This document shows, in pieces, positions 33,830-45,159 of a DNA stretch of 64,000 nucleotides (its first letter is position 1; every line of letters begins with the position of its first letter). Origin of the DNA: Rhizoclosmatium globosum. Taxonomy: Eukaryota; Chytridiomycota; Chytridiomycetes; Chytridiales; Chytriomycetaceae. The notes below the pieces were generated by a model that saw only the letters and a list, made by a program, of their open reading frames with translations, ran no database searches and was not told where the DNA came from. The translations under genes and the position numbers were made by a program. The DNA is taken from NCBI GenBank assembly GCA_002104985.1, contig MCGO01000011.1, positions 310,001-374,000 of the forward strand, given 5' to 3'.

Positions 33830-35611
33830 TTATAATTGAATGTATGCTGCTTTCAGAGCGACTTCTTCACTTAAATCTTCAGTGCTCTGTTTTGATTTCA
33901 TGGCTTGTATTGCTGCTGCATGGCTGCCGAATTCTCTATTTCCCATTCCTTTTGGCACCAACATTACCTTCACTCCTCCCTCTGATTCCTGAATAGTCCA
34001 TGCAGATTGCTGCATGAAATTTTCTTTTGGAGTCTTTGTGGAGCACTCAAAACCGTCTTTGAATGCAAGTGCCCACGCTATAGTTCCCGGTGCATCCAAC
34101 AAAACAAGCACAAGAGCAGACAACACGATGGTTATGATGCATGCAACAATGAACCCAGTATCCGAAATTACATAAAGTTGCATATCGTTCACAGATTTAG
34201 CCCGAGCATCCAGCCGCATCGCCACTGAAGTTGGTGTCGAGTGCCGTCTCGCCACAACGCGATCTCCCAGCGGAAGGTACAGATAGTTGTTGTACGATGG
34301 ATCATTGTCCCAGTATCTTACACATCGATCAAACTTGAAATTCACGTTCCATTCCGACTTCCAAGTTCGGGTTTCACTAATGGCCCACTTTCCTCGTCCA
34401 GTACTGTTGTTCAAGTGCGAGATAAATGACGGAAATCCCTGTTTATATTCTTTTACAGACACGGGAAACTCGTCAAAGCGATCGTATGCACCAATCCGGT
34501 GATTCCGTGAGAAGTTGATTGCAGACAGTAATCCTGTCGGAGACTGAAAGATTTTCTCAACAACAATAAATGTTTCGTTCATGTTGGTGTTGATATTGTT
34601 GGCGAGGAATAAGACTGTGCAGTATGCGTATCCTGAATCGACTTCCCCATTCGCACTTTTCACGTTCACGAGAAAACATCTCACAAACGTGGGCTCCATT
34701 CCCACCGGTTCTGAGATTGCAGTATTATTCAATACGCCAATTGCAGTAAAGTTACAAACGCCTTGTTTCGAGTTCAGGAATGTGTTAAAGTACATGCTTG
34801 TTTCAAAAGCAACGCCAAGATCTTGTGTCAGATCCAGCGTAAGGTAGTTGGCACCAGGTTCAGTCACATTTCCATACGACATACGAATAGAACGACGAGA
34901 TCCCTGAATACCCAAAACACCTGGCGGTAGCGTGGCATACGGACTCAAAAAGTACCATGCAGAGTCCCGACCTTGAATGGATTGGACACTCATATTCCCA
35001 TCGAACGATTGCATATCCATATAAGATATTACGCGAGTGTTGAACGATGCAAAATCTCCCCGAACAGCCCCAGCTCCCGCTGAAGGAAACCCATTCTGCA
35101 GAGGATGCCCAACTACCAACGGAATTCCATCCACCAAGAACGGCTCTCCATAATTATCGCCATACACTATATGCTTTCCGGGTAATACTGTATAACTTGT
35201 CACGACTTTCGTTGGAAGATGGTTCAACAACCCCTGGTGAATCCCAAGAATCAACGGCTGAACCATCAACGCAACAACGACAATGAGCCAAAACAAAAGA
35301 ATATGGAGTCGACTCGTATCTTTACCGATGCTTCGTTTTCGACTCGAAAGGACTTTGATGAGAACAGATGGTTGAGCCTGTGTTGCTGCAATCGCAAGAT
35401 GGCCGGCACCAAAAACATCTCCGAGCTTTAGGAGGAGGCATGCAATTGCACTCGCTACGAAGATGGTGACGAGGTTGACGATGAAGTTCGCAATGTTGTT
35501 GGAGGCGAGGAGGCTTCCCTGAGCAGTTGCGACATAATAAGCAGAAGAGCCCTTCTACATAGAGCTTTAAGTAAGTGCTCGAAGGGGTTTTGGAAAGACT
35601 CAAACCTCCAT
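33830..35611 (-). CDS. lineage-specific membrane protein, paralogue B
   Basis: Homologue of the gene at 29657. A 59-nt intron joins ME to KGSSAYYVATAQGSLLASNN, then FIVNLVTIFVASAIACLLLK. Shared blocks with A: LQNGFPSAGAGAVRGD, VLGIQGSRRSIRMSYGN, LDLTQDLGVAFETS, GVCNFTA, MNETFIVVEKIFQSPTGLL, WALAFKDGFECSTKTPKE and FGSHAAAI. Same layout: two N-terminal helices (second VVVALMVQPLILGIHQGLL), large ectodomain, helix near the end (IITIVLSALVLVLL), tail. No known family. The gene ends 43 bp before the XRN-like start on the same strand. A and B are in opposite orientation around the exonuclease gene. Confidence 0.75.
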
Positions 35612-36046
35612 CGCAGTCAATGCGTTTGTGATTGAGTTTGGAAAGGTTCAATTTAAGGGTTGGTCATTCATTGAAGTTTTACTGGAGTTCTGCCGGAAAA
35701 AAGTTAAAAGATAACTGATGTCTCTTTTTATCATCAAGTGAAGTTTAAGATACTGCTGTAATTTATTCACTAAAAGTTACAACGAATAGGGAAGATTGAA
35801 TAAAGAAAATGAATGGGTATAGAATGTTTATTCAAGTTTGTCTGTTTCAACAAACGAGATAGTTAAGTCAATAGATAGCATATTTTTGATTGTCTTTGAT
35901 AAGGTATACAAACAAATCATCACCAGAAAGAAATATAGATAGAGTCAAAAGTTTGGGTGAATGAGTTGTCAAAAAGAAAATCAGCCGGTGAAGAGATAAA
36001 CTAAAAAGGATAGCGTCCGTTGAACTGGATAGAGCAGAACTTGAAA
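35612..36046. other. intergenic, AT-rich, no gene seen
   Basis: Holds the 5' region of membrane protein B and the 3' region of the cyclin gene. It is AT-rich with one plus-strand AATAAA near 35797. I saw no conserved ORF, RNA gene or repeat. Confidence 0.5.
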
Positions 36047-36772
36047 TCAAGCCTTCAAATCTGCCGAGACTTGACGCAGAATATTTACGGCGACACGAAC
36101 ATGACCAGGCGACGAGGCAGACAGGACAGAGGTATTCAGGGAGAGTCCTTGAACACGCCAGGAGTCGAGGACAGAGTCAGCCATGGCATTCGCCGTGTGA
36201 GTCAGAGTGTTGCAATCCACGGCCACATTGTAGTCGATAGCCTTGAGAAACTCCCGCTCCATGGTAGACAGCTGCTTGATGTCGAGACAGACGACGTTGC
36301 AAACCTTGAGCCACTCGGCGGAGCGAACGAGGGCTCTGTCGTCGAGCACCTTCACCGCAACCATCAAAGCCGTGGTCAAAAGCCTGAATTCCAAGCCCTG
36401 CGACGCCTCGGCGACTTTAGCCTTGGCGACAAAACGGCGGGCAAAGAGCACGGCGGCAACGAGCGTCGTCGGAGCGGCCGCGGCGTCAAAGGCCGCGAGT
36501 GCCGCAAGCAGCCGCCGCGCATACAGCCGCAGAACAGGGCCCTGCGCATGGGACCCGCACAGCATCCCAAACTCAAGTGCCGCGGCGTGGGCAAGCGCAT
36601 CCAGTCCAAGTGCGAAACCTCCTCCCAGCTTTCCCTCCCCAACTCCAACAGCACCAACAGCACCAACAGCACCAACCTTGCCCACGTAGTGCTCTGGGGC
36701 CACTCCTACCTGCACAACTGCTCCACCATAGCTGCGTGCGAGCGAGTAGTACGGTGTCAGTGCGGATGGCAT
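36047..36772 (-). CDS. Pho80/PCL-type cyclin
   Basis: One exon, about 241 residues from ATG 36770-36772 (MPSALTPYYSLARS); an in-frame ATG at 36853 would add 27 residues. The cyclin box reads AAVLFARRFVAKAKV, EFRLLTTALMVAVKVLDD, WLKVCNVVCLDIKQLSTMER and EFLKAIDYNVAVDCN, the pattern of PHO80-like cyclins that partner a Pho85/CDK5-type kinase. The first 85 residues are Ala/Gly-rich with a GAV tripeptide repeat. The high GC and Ala content differ from the neighbours. Role in nutrient or cell-cycle control is family-level inference. Confidence 0.82.
   Translation of the reverse strand: MPSALTPYYSLARSYGGAVVQVGVAPEHYVGKVGAVGAVGAVGVGEGKLGGGFALGLDALAHAAALEFGMLCGSHAQGPVLRLYARRLLAALAAFDAAAAPTTLVAAVLFARRFVAKAKVAEASQGLEFRLLTTALMVAVKVLDDRALVRSAEWLKVCNVVCLDIKQLSTMEREFLKAIDYNVAVDCNTLTHTANAMADSVLDSWRVQGLSLNTSVLSASSPGHVRVAVNILRQVSADLKA
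36648..36683. repeat. 9-nt tandem repeat in the cyclin N-terminus
   Basis: ACAGCACCA-type units repeated about four times encode a Gly-Ala-Val run on the minus strand of the cyclin gene. Confidence 0.6.
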
Positions 36773-37096
36773 TGTCGGGGTTGTTTGGGGAGAGAAAAAG
36801 AAAGAAAGGGGGTTGATTCGCAAGATCTCCAACAACAAATTGGCCATCTCCATTGCAGATATCACAAAATGAAAAAATACCCGAAACCCTTGTCGGTCCG
36901 ATAAAGAAGGCACTATCTGGCACTTTTCTCTCTCTTTAATGTCAAGAGTCTAAGCTCCGTGTCATTTAGATTGGTACCTTGAAGATCGCAAATTTGAAAC
37001 CATTCATGACAACAATGAAACCAAAAGAAAGCAGTCAACAAAGGAGAAACAAAAGAACTCAAAACTCTCTCCCATTGTTCCCATTGTTATTCACAT
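36773..37096. other. intergenic region between cyclin and first 7TM gene
   Basis: Divergent 5' regions of the cyclin (minus) and the first receptor-like gene (plus). An open frame of 30-odd codons precedes the chosen ATG of the latter but lacks resemblance to its paralogues. Nothing else seen. Confidence 0.4.
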
Positions 37097-38781
37097 ATGC
37101 TCCCTCTTGTCTGGGTCTTGGAAGCTATGGCCATCATTGCTTTTTTTCAACTGCTGCTGGTGATCTACTTTATTCTATTCGTAGAGTGCCATCAAAGCGG
37201 GAAGAGGACAACTTGGAAAACTGTCAAGAAGCCTGTAAACGTAGCATTTTTACTGGGGAACATGTGTTTGATCGGCCTTTACACAACCCTCTCATATTGT
37301 CTACAAGAATTTGGGGTCATGATTGGAACTGGACTGTGGTCGTCGCTAGCATTGTTGTTTGTTGGAAGCGTTGAATTAGCTTTCCTTCATTACAGTTTCG
37401 TATTAATTTCACTTTTGATTCCATTCCATTCCAATCTTTTACTCGAGTGAATATGTTCTTGACCAAAATGGGCTGTCCCCTTTATTCCTTTCTTGCACTC
37501 CTTCCATTTAATCTGAAACTGACCTCACGCCAAAACTAAACAGGCTGGAACAGATCTAAAGGAATTGTTGGAACTGTATTTCCATCCTACACTCCGTACC
37601 TAACAACAGCTCTTCACCTTTCCCCCATTCTCATCTATTCTCAAATAATCCCCGAAATTCTCTACAAACAAGATATCCTACCAGAACACCTCCTGGCTCT
37701 CGTTTCATCAATACTAGTTTCAGCTAACGGCCTCTTTGTCATAACATTTGACATTATAACCGTCATCTCCTTCATCTCGTTCCTAAACCGCACCGTTATT
37801 GCTCCATCAACCGAAATATCAAGCTCCCATCCATCAATCTCGCTCCCCCAGCAACAAACCGTCACCCAAACCGCCACAGCCACTCAACAAACCTTAACCC
37901 GCAGCTCCTCAAACAGCACAACAACAAACCCAAGCGCCCAACACGACCCCCAATTCCGCATCGTCGCCCGCCATGGAATCATCGCAAACGGACTCTGCTT
38001 CCTCGCGCTCGGCACTTACGCAACTACCTTCGCCATAACCGACACACTAACCGCACAGGCACTCACAACCGCAACCTGTTGCCTCTTAGACATTGTCTTC
38101 TGGGTCCTTTTCAGCATGAAAGTCTCGCTGCACGTGCATGGGGTGCGAAAACGTGTTGTGAAGGAGGCGTTGTTGGAGAAGACGTTGGGGAAAGAGGCTT
38201 TACTTGAGATTCGGAGGGGCAGTATTCAGCGAATTACAAGCTTTGTTAGAAGTAATACGGCGGAAGAGGCTATTCCTGGCATGGGGCTGTCCGGAGTTGG
38301 TGTCTCAGAGCCAGCTTTAAATGTGGGGGCTAGTGGGAGTGGAACCGGTGGTGGTAGTGGATTGACAATGCAGACACCGGTAGTGGGGATGAGAAGGGCG
38401 AGCAGTTTGCTGGAGGTGCCTGCCTCTGGATCAAGCGCCGTGGGGATGGGTGCTGGTGGATTGGCACCAAGAAGTAGCTTTCGCGGAGAGGGGTTGCAAG
38501 TTGGGATGGGAAGAATTTTGACGCAGCGAGAGTTGGGCTCTGTTGGTCACTTAGGGCTTCGACGTCCAAACAGTGGGATTGGAAGCGAAAGTGCGATCCC
38601 GAGTCCGAAAAAACCACAAACCAACTCAAACGAAGTTGTTGCAGCTGTTGGGGGCAGTTTGGGAGGTATCGTGGGAGGAAATGTGTTTGGGCGAAAAGAA
38701 CTCTGCAATGGAAGCTCTGATGTTGTGATTGTGACAACCTCAAGTTCAAATGAGAGCTTTAAAAAAGAAACCCAATCATGA
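37097..38781 (+). CDS. 7TM receptor-like protein, array member 1
   Basis: Seven hydrophobic segments in two exons. Exon 1 carries three (AMAIIAFFQLLLVIYFILF, VAFLLGNMCLIGLYTTLSY, SLALLFVGSVELAFLHY). A phase-1 intron of about 150 nt (about 37393-37542) follows and exon 2 opens WNRSKGIVG, then four more segments including LLALVSSILVSANGLFVITF and a block HDPQFRIVARHGIIANGLCF. The cytosolic tail is long, with LEKTLGKEALLEIRRGSIQR and then Gly/Ser-rich low complexity. The layout is that of a G-protein-coupled receptor, but I recognise no known class. ATG 37097 matches the start position of its paralogues. Confidence 0.7.
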
Positions 38782-38850
38782 ACTTTGGAAATTGCATATG
38801 GCCACTAATGTAGCCTAATACAAATCATAATCAACAGTACTCCCTCTAAT

Positions 38851-38956
38851 ATCATAAACCATGCCAAAATAAACTCAGAATATTAGACTTTTTAATCCAC
38901 TTACACCATTATCATAAACCATGCCTAATTGAACTCATATATTAGACTTTATAATC
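38851..38956 (+). repeat. imperfect direct repeat between 7TM genes
   Basis: Two copies of about 46 nt, 38851-38896 and 38911-38956, both opening atcataaaccatgcc and ending with attagactttnnaatc, offset by 60 nt. Confidence 0.75.
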
Positions 38957-39064
38957 ATAAAATCAGAAACTCAATAAAATGTTCTTCATAGAAAATGATT
39001 GGTCTCTCCGGTCTCAGACAATGGCTGGTATCCCCGCTGCTACTTCTTCCTCAAAGATCTAAAA

Positions 39065-40299
39065 ATGAGCTTCACTATTTGTGCGGACATTCTTGAAGTC
39101 ATGGCTGGAGTGTGCACTCTCCAGCTTCTTGGGCTCCTTTGTTTTGTTATCTGTGTTGAACCTGAACAACATAGCCTCTCCTCCGCATGGAAATCATTCA
39201 TAAAGCCGATTAGTTTATCAATAATAATTGGAACCGCTTCAGTACTTGGGTTAAATCTTGTTGTGGTGCATTTTCTCAGAGAATTTGGAACTCTGGTTGG
39301 GCCAGGATTATGGTCAGCAGTAACAACTTTCTTTTTAAGTACAGCAGAGCTGGCTTATTTGTATTACAGTTGAGTGTATTGTGTGTTGAGTCTAAAGCCT
39401 CTAATAAATTGATAGGTTGGTACCGCTCGGAGAGTATAATCAAGACTATTTTCCCGGCCATTGGTCCCATTTTAAAAGTTTGCCTTCATCTAAGTCCAGT
39501 ACTATTATATTCTCCAACTGTCCCCATATTTTTACGCTACCAGAAAATAATGAACGAAGCCACCACAGTTCTGACGATCACAGTTTTGACGGCCATTAAT
39601 GGACTCATTGTAATAAGCTTTGACAGTATCATGATTTTCTCTTTTATTCAGTTTCTGAAAAAGACACGGCTGCGTAGGCAAACCATTGTGCAACGCTCCC
39701 CAAATAGTCAAATATCAAACAAAGCTGATATGCACGATGCCCAATTCAAGATTATCTCGATTTATGGAATAATGGCGACCAGTCTCTGCCTTTTGATTTT
39801 ATCCTGCTTCGGAGCTGCTTCAGTCTTCAAAGTTGATTCACTTCCGCATCTAATTATGACGACCGTTTTGTGCTCCTTGTTTCAAATTGTATTCTTGATT
39901 CTTTTCGGAATGAAAATCGCACTCCATTATCACAATATCAAACGTATCAAAGAAGGTGAATTGCATTTGGAACGTGCGCTGGGGAAAGAACAATTAAAAT
40001 CCATAAGAAAGTCTGTTTTGGGAAGTGTTCATGCAGTGGGAAGCTGCTTTACCGATGAATTGTCAAATGGAAAGGCATCCATGCGATCAATGAGTAACAA
40101 CTCTCTCAATCGAACTGCTGCAGCCTTAGCCCGACCACAAAGTTTGCTTTCATTATCATCAGCAAAAGCCGACTCAACTTTGGTTGAGGGTAAAACGGAA
40201 ACTCAGCAGATAATGAATCAAACAATTTCAGTAGCAGCAGTATCACCAAATACGAGAAATTTAAGGACAAAAGAGCGCCCACAGACGATAGCGTATTAA
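39065..40299 (+). CDS. 7TM receptor-like protein, array member 2
   Basis: Exon 1 from ATG 39065 (MSFTICADILEVMAG) ends AELAYLYYS; a 45-nt phase-1 intron (about 39371-39415) leads to WYRSESIIKTIFP. Other landmarks: LTAINGLIVISFDSIMIF, AQFKIISIYGIMATSLCLLI, and the tail helix GELHLERALGKEQLKSIR shared by all members. The end has Ser/Asn-rich sequence and TKERPQTIAY. Same seven-helix plan and intron position as members 1, 3 and 4. Orphan receptor role is inference. Confidence 0.72.
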
Positions 40300-40410
40300 G
40301 AAATAAAGATGTGATTGGGTATCAGCTATTTTGTAGTTGACAATGGTTCGTTGTTTTGGAACAATGCCGGAAGGGCCTGGACATTGTTTTCAACTTTCGA
40401 GTTTTCCACA

Positions 40411-41764
40411 ATGAGCATTTCACGTTGTGCTGACGTGCTTGAGGGTATGGCACTTTTATCTATGCTGCAGTTGTTCTTTCTGGTGATGTTCATCGCGACT
40501 ATCGAAACTGATCAAAAGGGATTTACTGCTGTTTGGAAGTCTGTTTCAAAGCCCGTTAACGTTGCTATTCTGGTCGGCAATATGGGTCTGATTGGCTTAT
40601 TCCTTGTGTCTGCGGATATTCTTCGACATCAAGGTACTATCTTTTCCGAAAACGGACTTTGGGCGCTTGCGGCATACGCCTTCTTATCAGTGACTGAGCT
40701 GGCATATCTCTGTTATAGTTAAGAAAATTAAGGGTATAAAGCTCGCGTTTTAATTTTAAACTTTTTTAATAGGCTGGTTCCGTTCAGAAAGCATAATTGC
40801 CATTATTTTTCCAGCGTTTTCTTGTATATTCGAAAGTTGCGTGCAATTTAGCCCCGTTGTGGTTTTATCGCAGATAATACCTTTCATTCTTAGTTACAAA
40901 CAAATAATTTCAAATGAAACTTGCACAGTTATCTCAGCCATTTTGACTGGTGTATGCGGATGCTACGTCATAGTGTTTGATTCAATCATGATCTATTCCT
41001 TCATCAAATTTCTTCAAACCACGCGACACTTAGAAGAAAAACTCAAACCAAAAGGATCTCGTGGAATTTCTAACAGCAACAGCTCCACAAATCCTGAGGA
41101 AGCGAATGTGTTCAACAAAATAAGTATTACGAACAATCACTCACGACATGAACCGCAATTCAGAATAATTGCCCAGTATGGAATTTTTGCCAACTGCTTC
41201 TGCATTTTGATTTTAATTACATACGGCTTGGCGGGAGTATTCAGTGCGAGATCAGTTGGAGAAATTGCTCTCGCAACAGTGTCTTTATGTCTACTGGAAG
41301 TAGTATTCTCAATTCTATTTGGAATGAAGGTCGCATTGCATAATCAGTCAGTAAGGTACATCAAGGATAGCGAGTCACAGCTGGAAAGGGCATTGGGAAA
41401 AGACCAATTGAAGTCAATTCGTCAGTCTCACTACGACATTTCCGCTGGACAACTTGGAAGCGTCTCGAGTGATGATCTATCTAATTTTAACAAGGTATCT
41501 GCAATGAGTGGGACAGCACTGCCAATGGCCAAAGCCTCAACTCGAAGTATGGGAAACCTTGAGATAATTGGCCGACAGCAAAGCATGTTATCTCTTTCTA
41601 ATTATCCAAGTCAAGCTGATTCAACTCTTGTGTCAACAAGTGGAGTAGAATCCGGTTACTCTCAAAGTCAGAATCAGGCAACATCGGTTACTGTAACAAC
41701 AGTAGTAAGGCCAAAACCAAGGAACTTGAAGAAAATAGATCGTCCTAGAACGATGGGTTTATAA
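40411..41764 (+). CDS. 7TM receptor-like protein, array member 3
   Basis: ATG 40411 opens MSISRCADVLEGMALLSM. Exon 1 ends TELAYLCYS; after a 54-nt phase-1 intron exon 2 opens WFRSESIIAIIFPAF. Landmarks: VCGCYVIVFDSIMIYSFIKF, EPQFRIIAQYGIFANCFCIL, and SESQLERALGKDQLKSIR. The tail ends KKIDRPRTMGL, much like RTKERPQTIAY of member 2, so these two are close. Longest loop (HLEEKLKPKGSRG to RHEPQ) is between helices 5 and 6, the usual G-protein contact region in GPCRs. Confidence 0.72.
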
Positions 41765-41837
41765 AAATAAAAGAAGGAATACTAAAAAAATACAATGGCC
41801 ACGCTTCTTTCTATTTGTGATCTCAAAAAATCACAAA

Positions 41838-42961
41838 ATGTACACTTCGGTCTTTCCAGAAATTATAGACGGCCTGGCATTTCTATCTATCCTTCAGTTT
41901 CTGTGTGTCTTGTCGTTCATGGTGTTTGTTGAGACAGAACAGAACGGCTTTATTCCCTTATGGAAAACGCTTAAAAAGCCTGTCAATACGTCGTTGATAG
42001 TAGGGACGTTATCTATTATCGGATATAACTTTGTAGTATCGCGAATGTTGAGTATTTATGGCTCCATCTTTGCGGGAGAGGGTGCGTGGCCAATTGGAGT
42101 GTTCTCCTTCTTGAGCACAATGGAACTTTCGTACCTTCATTATAGTATGTACAGTGAAAATGCTTGAAGCCTAATTAACTTTAATCAGGCTGGTATCGTT
42201 CCGAAAGTATCATAACCCATATATTTCCTAGTTTCTCGTCAATCTTGAGGATCAGTCTGCATTTGAGTCCTTTTCTCATCTGCACCCAAATAATCCCCCC
42301 AGTACTACACTATGTCGATATTATTACAAAATATCAAGCACGAGATATCATATTTGTATTGGCAGGGTTCATTGGCATTTACGTAACTCTGTTTGACTGT
42401 GTGATGGTTTACTCGTTTGTTCGATTCCTCCAATCACTTCGATTTCTCGACAACAATGGAAGGCATTCCAAATTAGCCTTAGGCTATTCACCAGGAGTTT
42501 CTCCAAAACCAAATCATAGTCCTTCAGGCAATGATCTTGCCAAATTGCGCGATCCCCAGTTGGAAATTATCGCGAAATATGGAATTGTAGAAACTTCATT
42601 ATGTTTGATTATACTATCCAGTTTTTGTGCTGTATTGGTCGTGAAAGAAGGTTCGCTAGCTGAGCTGATTCTCACAGTAATTTGCTGTGTTCTTTTTGAA
42701 GCGATTTACTTGGTCCTTCTTGGAATGAAGATAGCAATCCACCAAAACGCGATATTGAGACTCAAAGAAAACGAATCACGTTTGGAGAAAGTATTGGGAA
42801 AAGAAACCTTGAAGTCAATTCGCTCTACGATGGGAAGTTCACATACTGTGAGCAGCAGAATGATAGACGAGGCCGTTAGTGTTCCCGCCTTACCTGTTCG
42901 AGCACAAAGCACGTATTCTCTGTCGAGCAATATTCCAGCTCAAGTCGAAAAAGAACTTTGA
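41838..42961 (+). CDS. 7TM receptor-like protein, array member 4
   Basis: ATG 41838 opens MYTSVFPEIIDGLAFLSI. Exon 1 ends MELSYLHYS; a short intron (about 42148-42188) leads to WYRSESIITHIFPSF. Then LAGFIGIYVTLFDCVMVYSF, DPQLEIIAKYGIVETSLCLI and NESRLEKVLGKETLKSIRS. The stop at 42959 comes early in the tail. A one-base change in the A run before it would open a further 43 codons to 43088, with a Pro/Thr-rich ending like members 2 and 3, so the C-terminus may be longer. Confidence 0.7.
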
Positions 42962-43167
42962 AAGAATCAACGAACTCACTGATTATAACGTATGTATTGC
43001 ATTCGACGCAACCAAAAATATAAATACGATTCCGGTTTCTCATTCAATTCCAACGAGTCCAAAACCTGTCACACTTCCAGATGCATAATTTCCAGGTCTC
43101 GCAGCCTCCATATCGAATATTTGCGTTGAGTTTTCGTCAAACTAATAAAGATATACATTAGGATGGG

Positions 43168-45076
43168 TTAAAAACGACAAAAAAACCGCCCAACCAAGTT
43201 CGTCATCAGATCGTAGTTGATCTTTTTCGACAAGGACGGTTTGCTCGCCAGCAGATTTAGCCCAGCTTGATGCGCCGATGACGCTATGGGAGTTTGCGCA
43301 TCGCCCTTCATATTCGAGTCTCTCTTCTTGCGATTTTTCTTTTGAGCTGTTGACTTCATACCAGAAGCTTCAGCCGCCATTTTCTCTGTTAAGAAATTTG
43401 TTATGAATATAATTTATGAGCTACCAAGTACTCACCTCTTTCCCATTCCTTGTTTTCTGCTTCCCAAAACATTTTCTTGATTTCAATTTCTTGTTCCGTC
43501 AGCATACAGTCTTCTACCTCTGCGTCCTTGTCCAAGAAAGAAAGGTCGTCGTCCAGTTCGTCCATATTTACACCCTCTATTGGTGGAAAAATCAGTCCCT
43601 TCAGAAAGGAGGAGAATATGTTCAAACTCACCAGCAGCTGCCAGTTTTCTGAAATCAACGCTTTCTAGAGTATCCTGCATTTCGTCTTCAATAACTGCTT
43701 CTTCTTCGTGTTCTTCCTCCTCGTCCTCATCTTCAACATCAACAAAACCATCCAACTCATCAGCAAACTCGTCATCTTCCTCTTCTCCCCACTCAAAATT
43801 TGATTCTTTTCCCTTTCCCTTTTCTTTCACGTCCTTCTTTTTCTTTTCCAGCTTTGCCCGTTTCTTTTCTGCTTTTGCAGCCTCGGCTGCTTTACGCTTC
43901 TTGTCACGCATAAAACTGGGTGGGTCTTGCGAAGACTCAAGCATGAGAGAGCCAAAGTCTTCCACGGAAAGCGCTGAGGATGGGGTTTCACGAAAGTCTT
44001 CGAGACGTTTGCGGAGAGTCGATTCGCAGATTTTGACAACGTCCACAATTTCGGCAGTAGTACGATTGAATCCATTCATACGTGCAGCAATGAAAAGACA
44101 TGCCGCTTTGAGGGAGGAATATTTTTTAGTTGTGAAGGGAGGAATTCGGAGACTACAACTGAACTTACCACAAATACCAGCCGGCTTTCGACCTTTAATG
44201 ATCCAGTCACGGTCCATACGAGAAATCAAACGCATCGCGTCTCTCACAACATCTGGCTGCTTGTCTTCAAACTCGAGGCGGGACGCAAAACGCACAATAT
44301 ACAAAACAGGATCCACGAGAGGAATCTTGACTTTGAGGAGATGAACGAGCCGTACAAACGTTGCACCGAGGACGTAAACGTTAATACGTAGGTGTTCGGA
44401 GAAGTCAATCAACATATGTGACGTCTTTTCGGTACGACAGACAATGTAGAGACATGCCGAGGCTACACACATTGCTTTTCGGCCTTTTGTAAAGTTTTCT
44501 AAGATGGAAGATGGGATTGTTGGTTTTGGCGGACATGTTTGATATGGGTGGTGATCAAACCTATGACAGCAAGGTTGAAGTTCCTCTGTGCGCTCTCAAT
44601 CTGACGATCAGTCATTTTCATTGAGTTTCCGATCTGAGCGATTCTTCTGTGGCCTACTCGGTGATGAAAAGGGGGATGGTGAAGGAGTTTTTAGCAATGG
44701 CTAGGCGCTTACACATCGGCCCAATGCCGCCCAAAGGGGTTCAGAAGCGACTGGACATACCATTTGCTATCGTTTGTTCTCTGCTTTCGCCGGCGTTGGA
44801 GCTCATCCCATTTAACCTTCCGATTCCGCTGGGACCACCCTTTGACGACACCCTCGCTGAAGCATACAATGTTAGAGGAAGAAAGCATAGAAGGTATGCG
44901 AAAAGCGCACCTTGGTTCTTGTTCACCATGAAACCATCTGCACCAGAACCTTCAGTGAAGGTGACTTCTGAAACGATAGCGTTCTGTTCGACGACTTCAC
45001 CGCACGCGGTACACACTGAGTGTCCCAGACTTCCTTCATATTCGATGGACGAAGATCCGCAGCGACACGTTACCAT
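43168..45076 (-). CDS. BRF1: TFIIIB subunit Brf1
   Basis: RNA polymerase III initiation factor, TFIIB-related. N-terminal zinc ribbon CRCGSSSIEYEG...CTACGEVVEQNAIVSEVTF, then ARVSSKGGPSGIGRL, cyclin repeats with GHRRIAQIGNSMKMTDRQIE, CVASACLYIVCRTEKTSHML and DFSEHLRINVYVLGATFVRL, and the second fold with AARMNGFNRTTAEIVDVVKI and CESTLRKRLEDFRE. The C-terminal half is Lys-rich then strongly acidic, and ends with the Brf1-specific block including MLTEQEIEIKKMFWEAEN and SKKINYDLMTNLV. Several introns of 50-110 nt. Start ATG 45074-45076. It sits 1.2 kb from a tRNA gene, a product of the machinery it serves, probably by chance. Confidence 0.93.
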
Positions 45077-45159
45077 TGGAGTTGTGTTGGTGGTTGTGGT
45101 TTTGGAGTGATTTTTGTTTCCTCAACAAAACTCTTCCACAAGTTCACAGAGAGTTAACT

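Noticed and set aside
43580..44344. Ser/Lys-rich plus-strand open frame of 254 codons
   Set aside because: It is the antisense of the acidic and Lys-rich half of BRF1 and has no family features.
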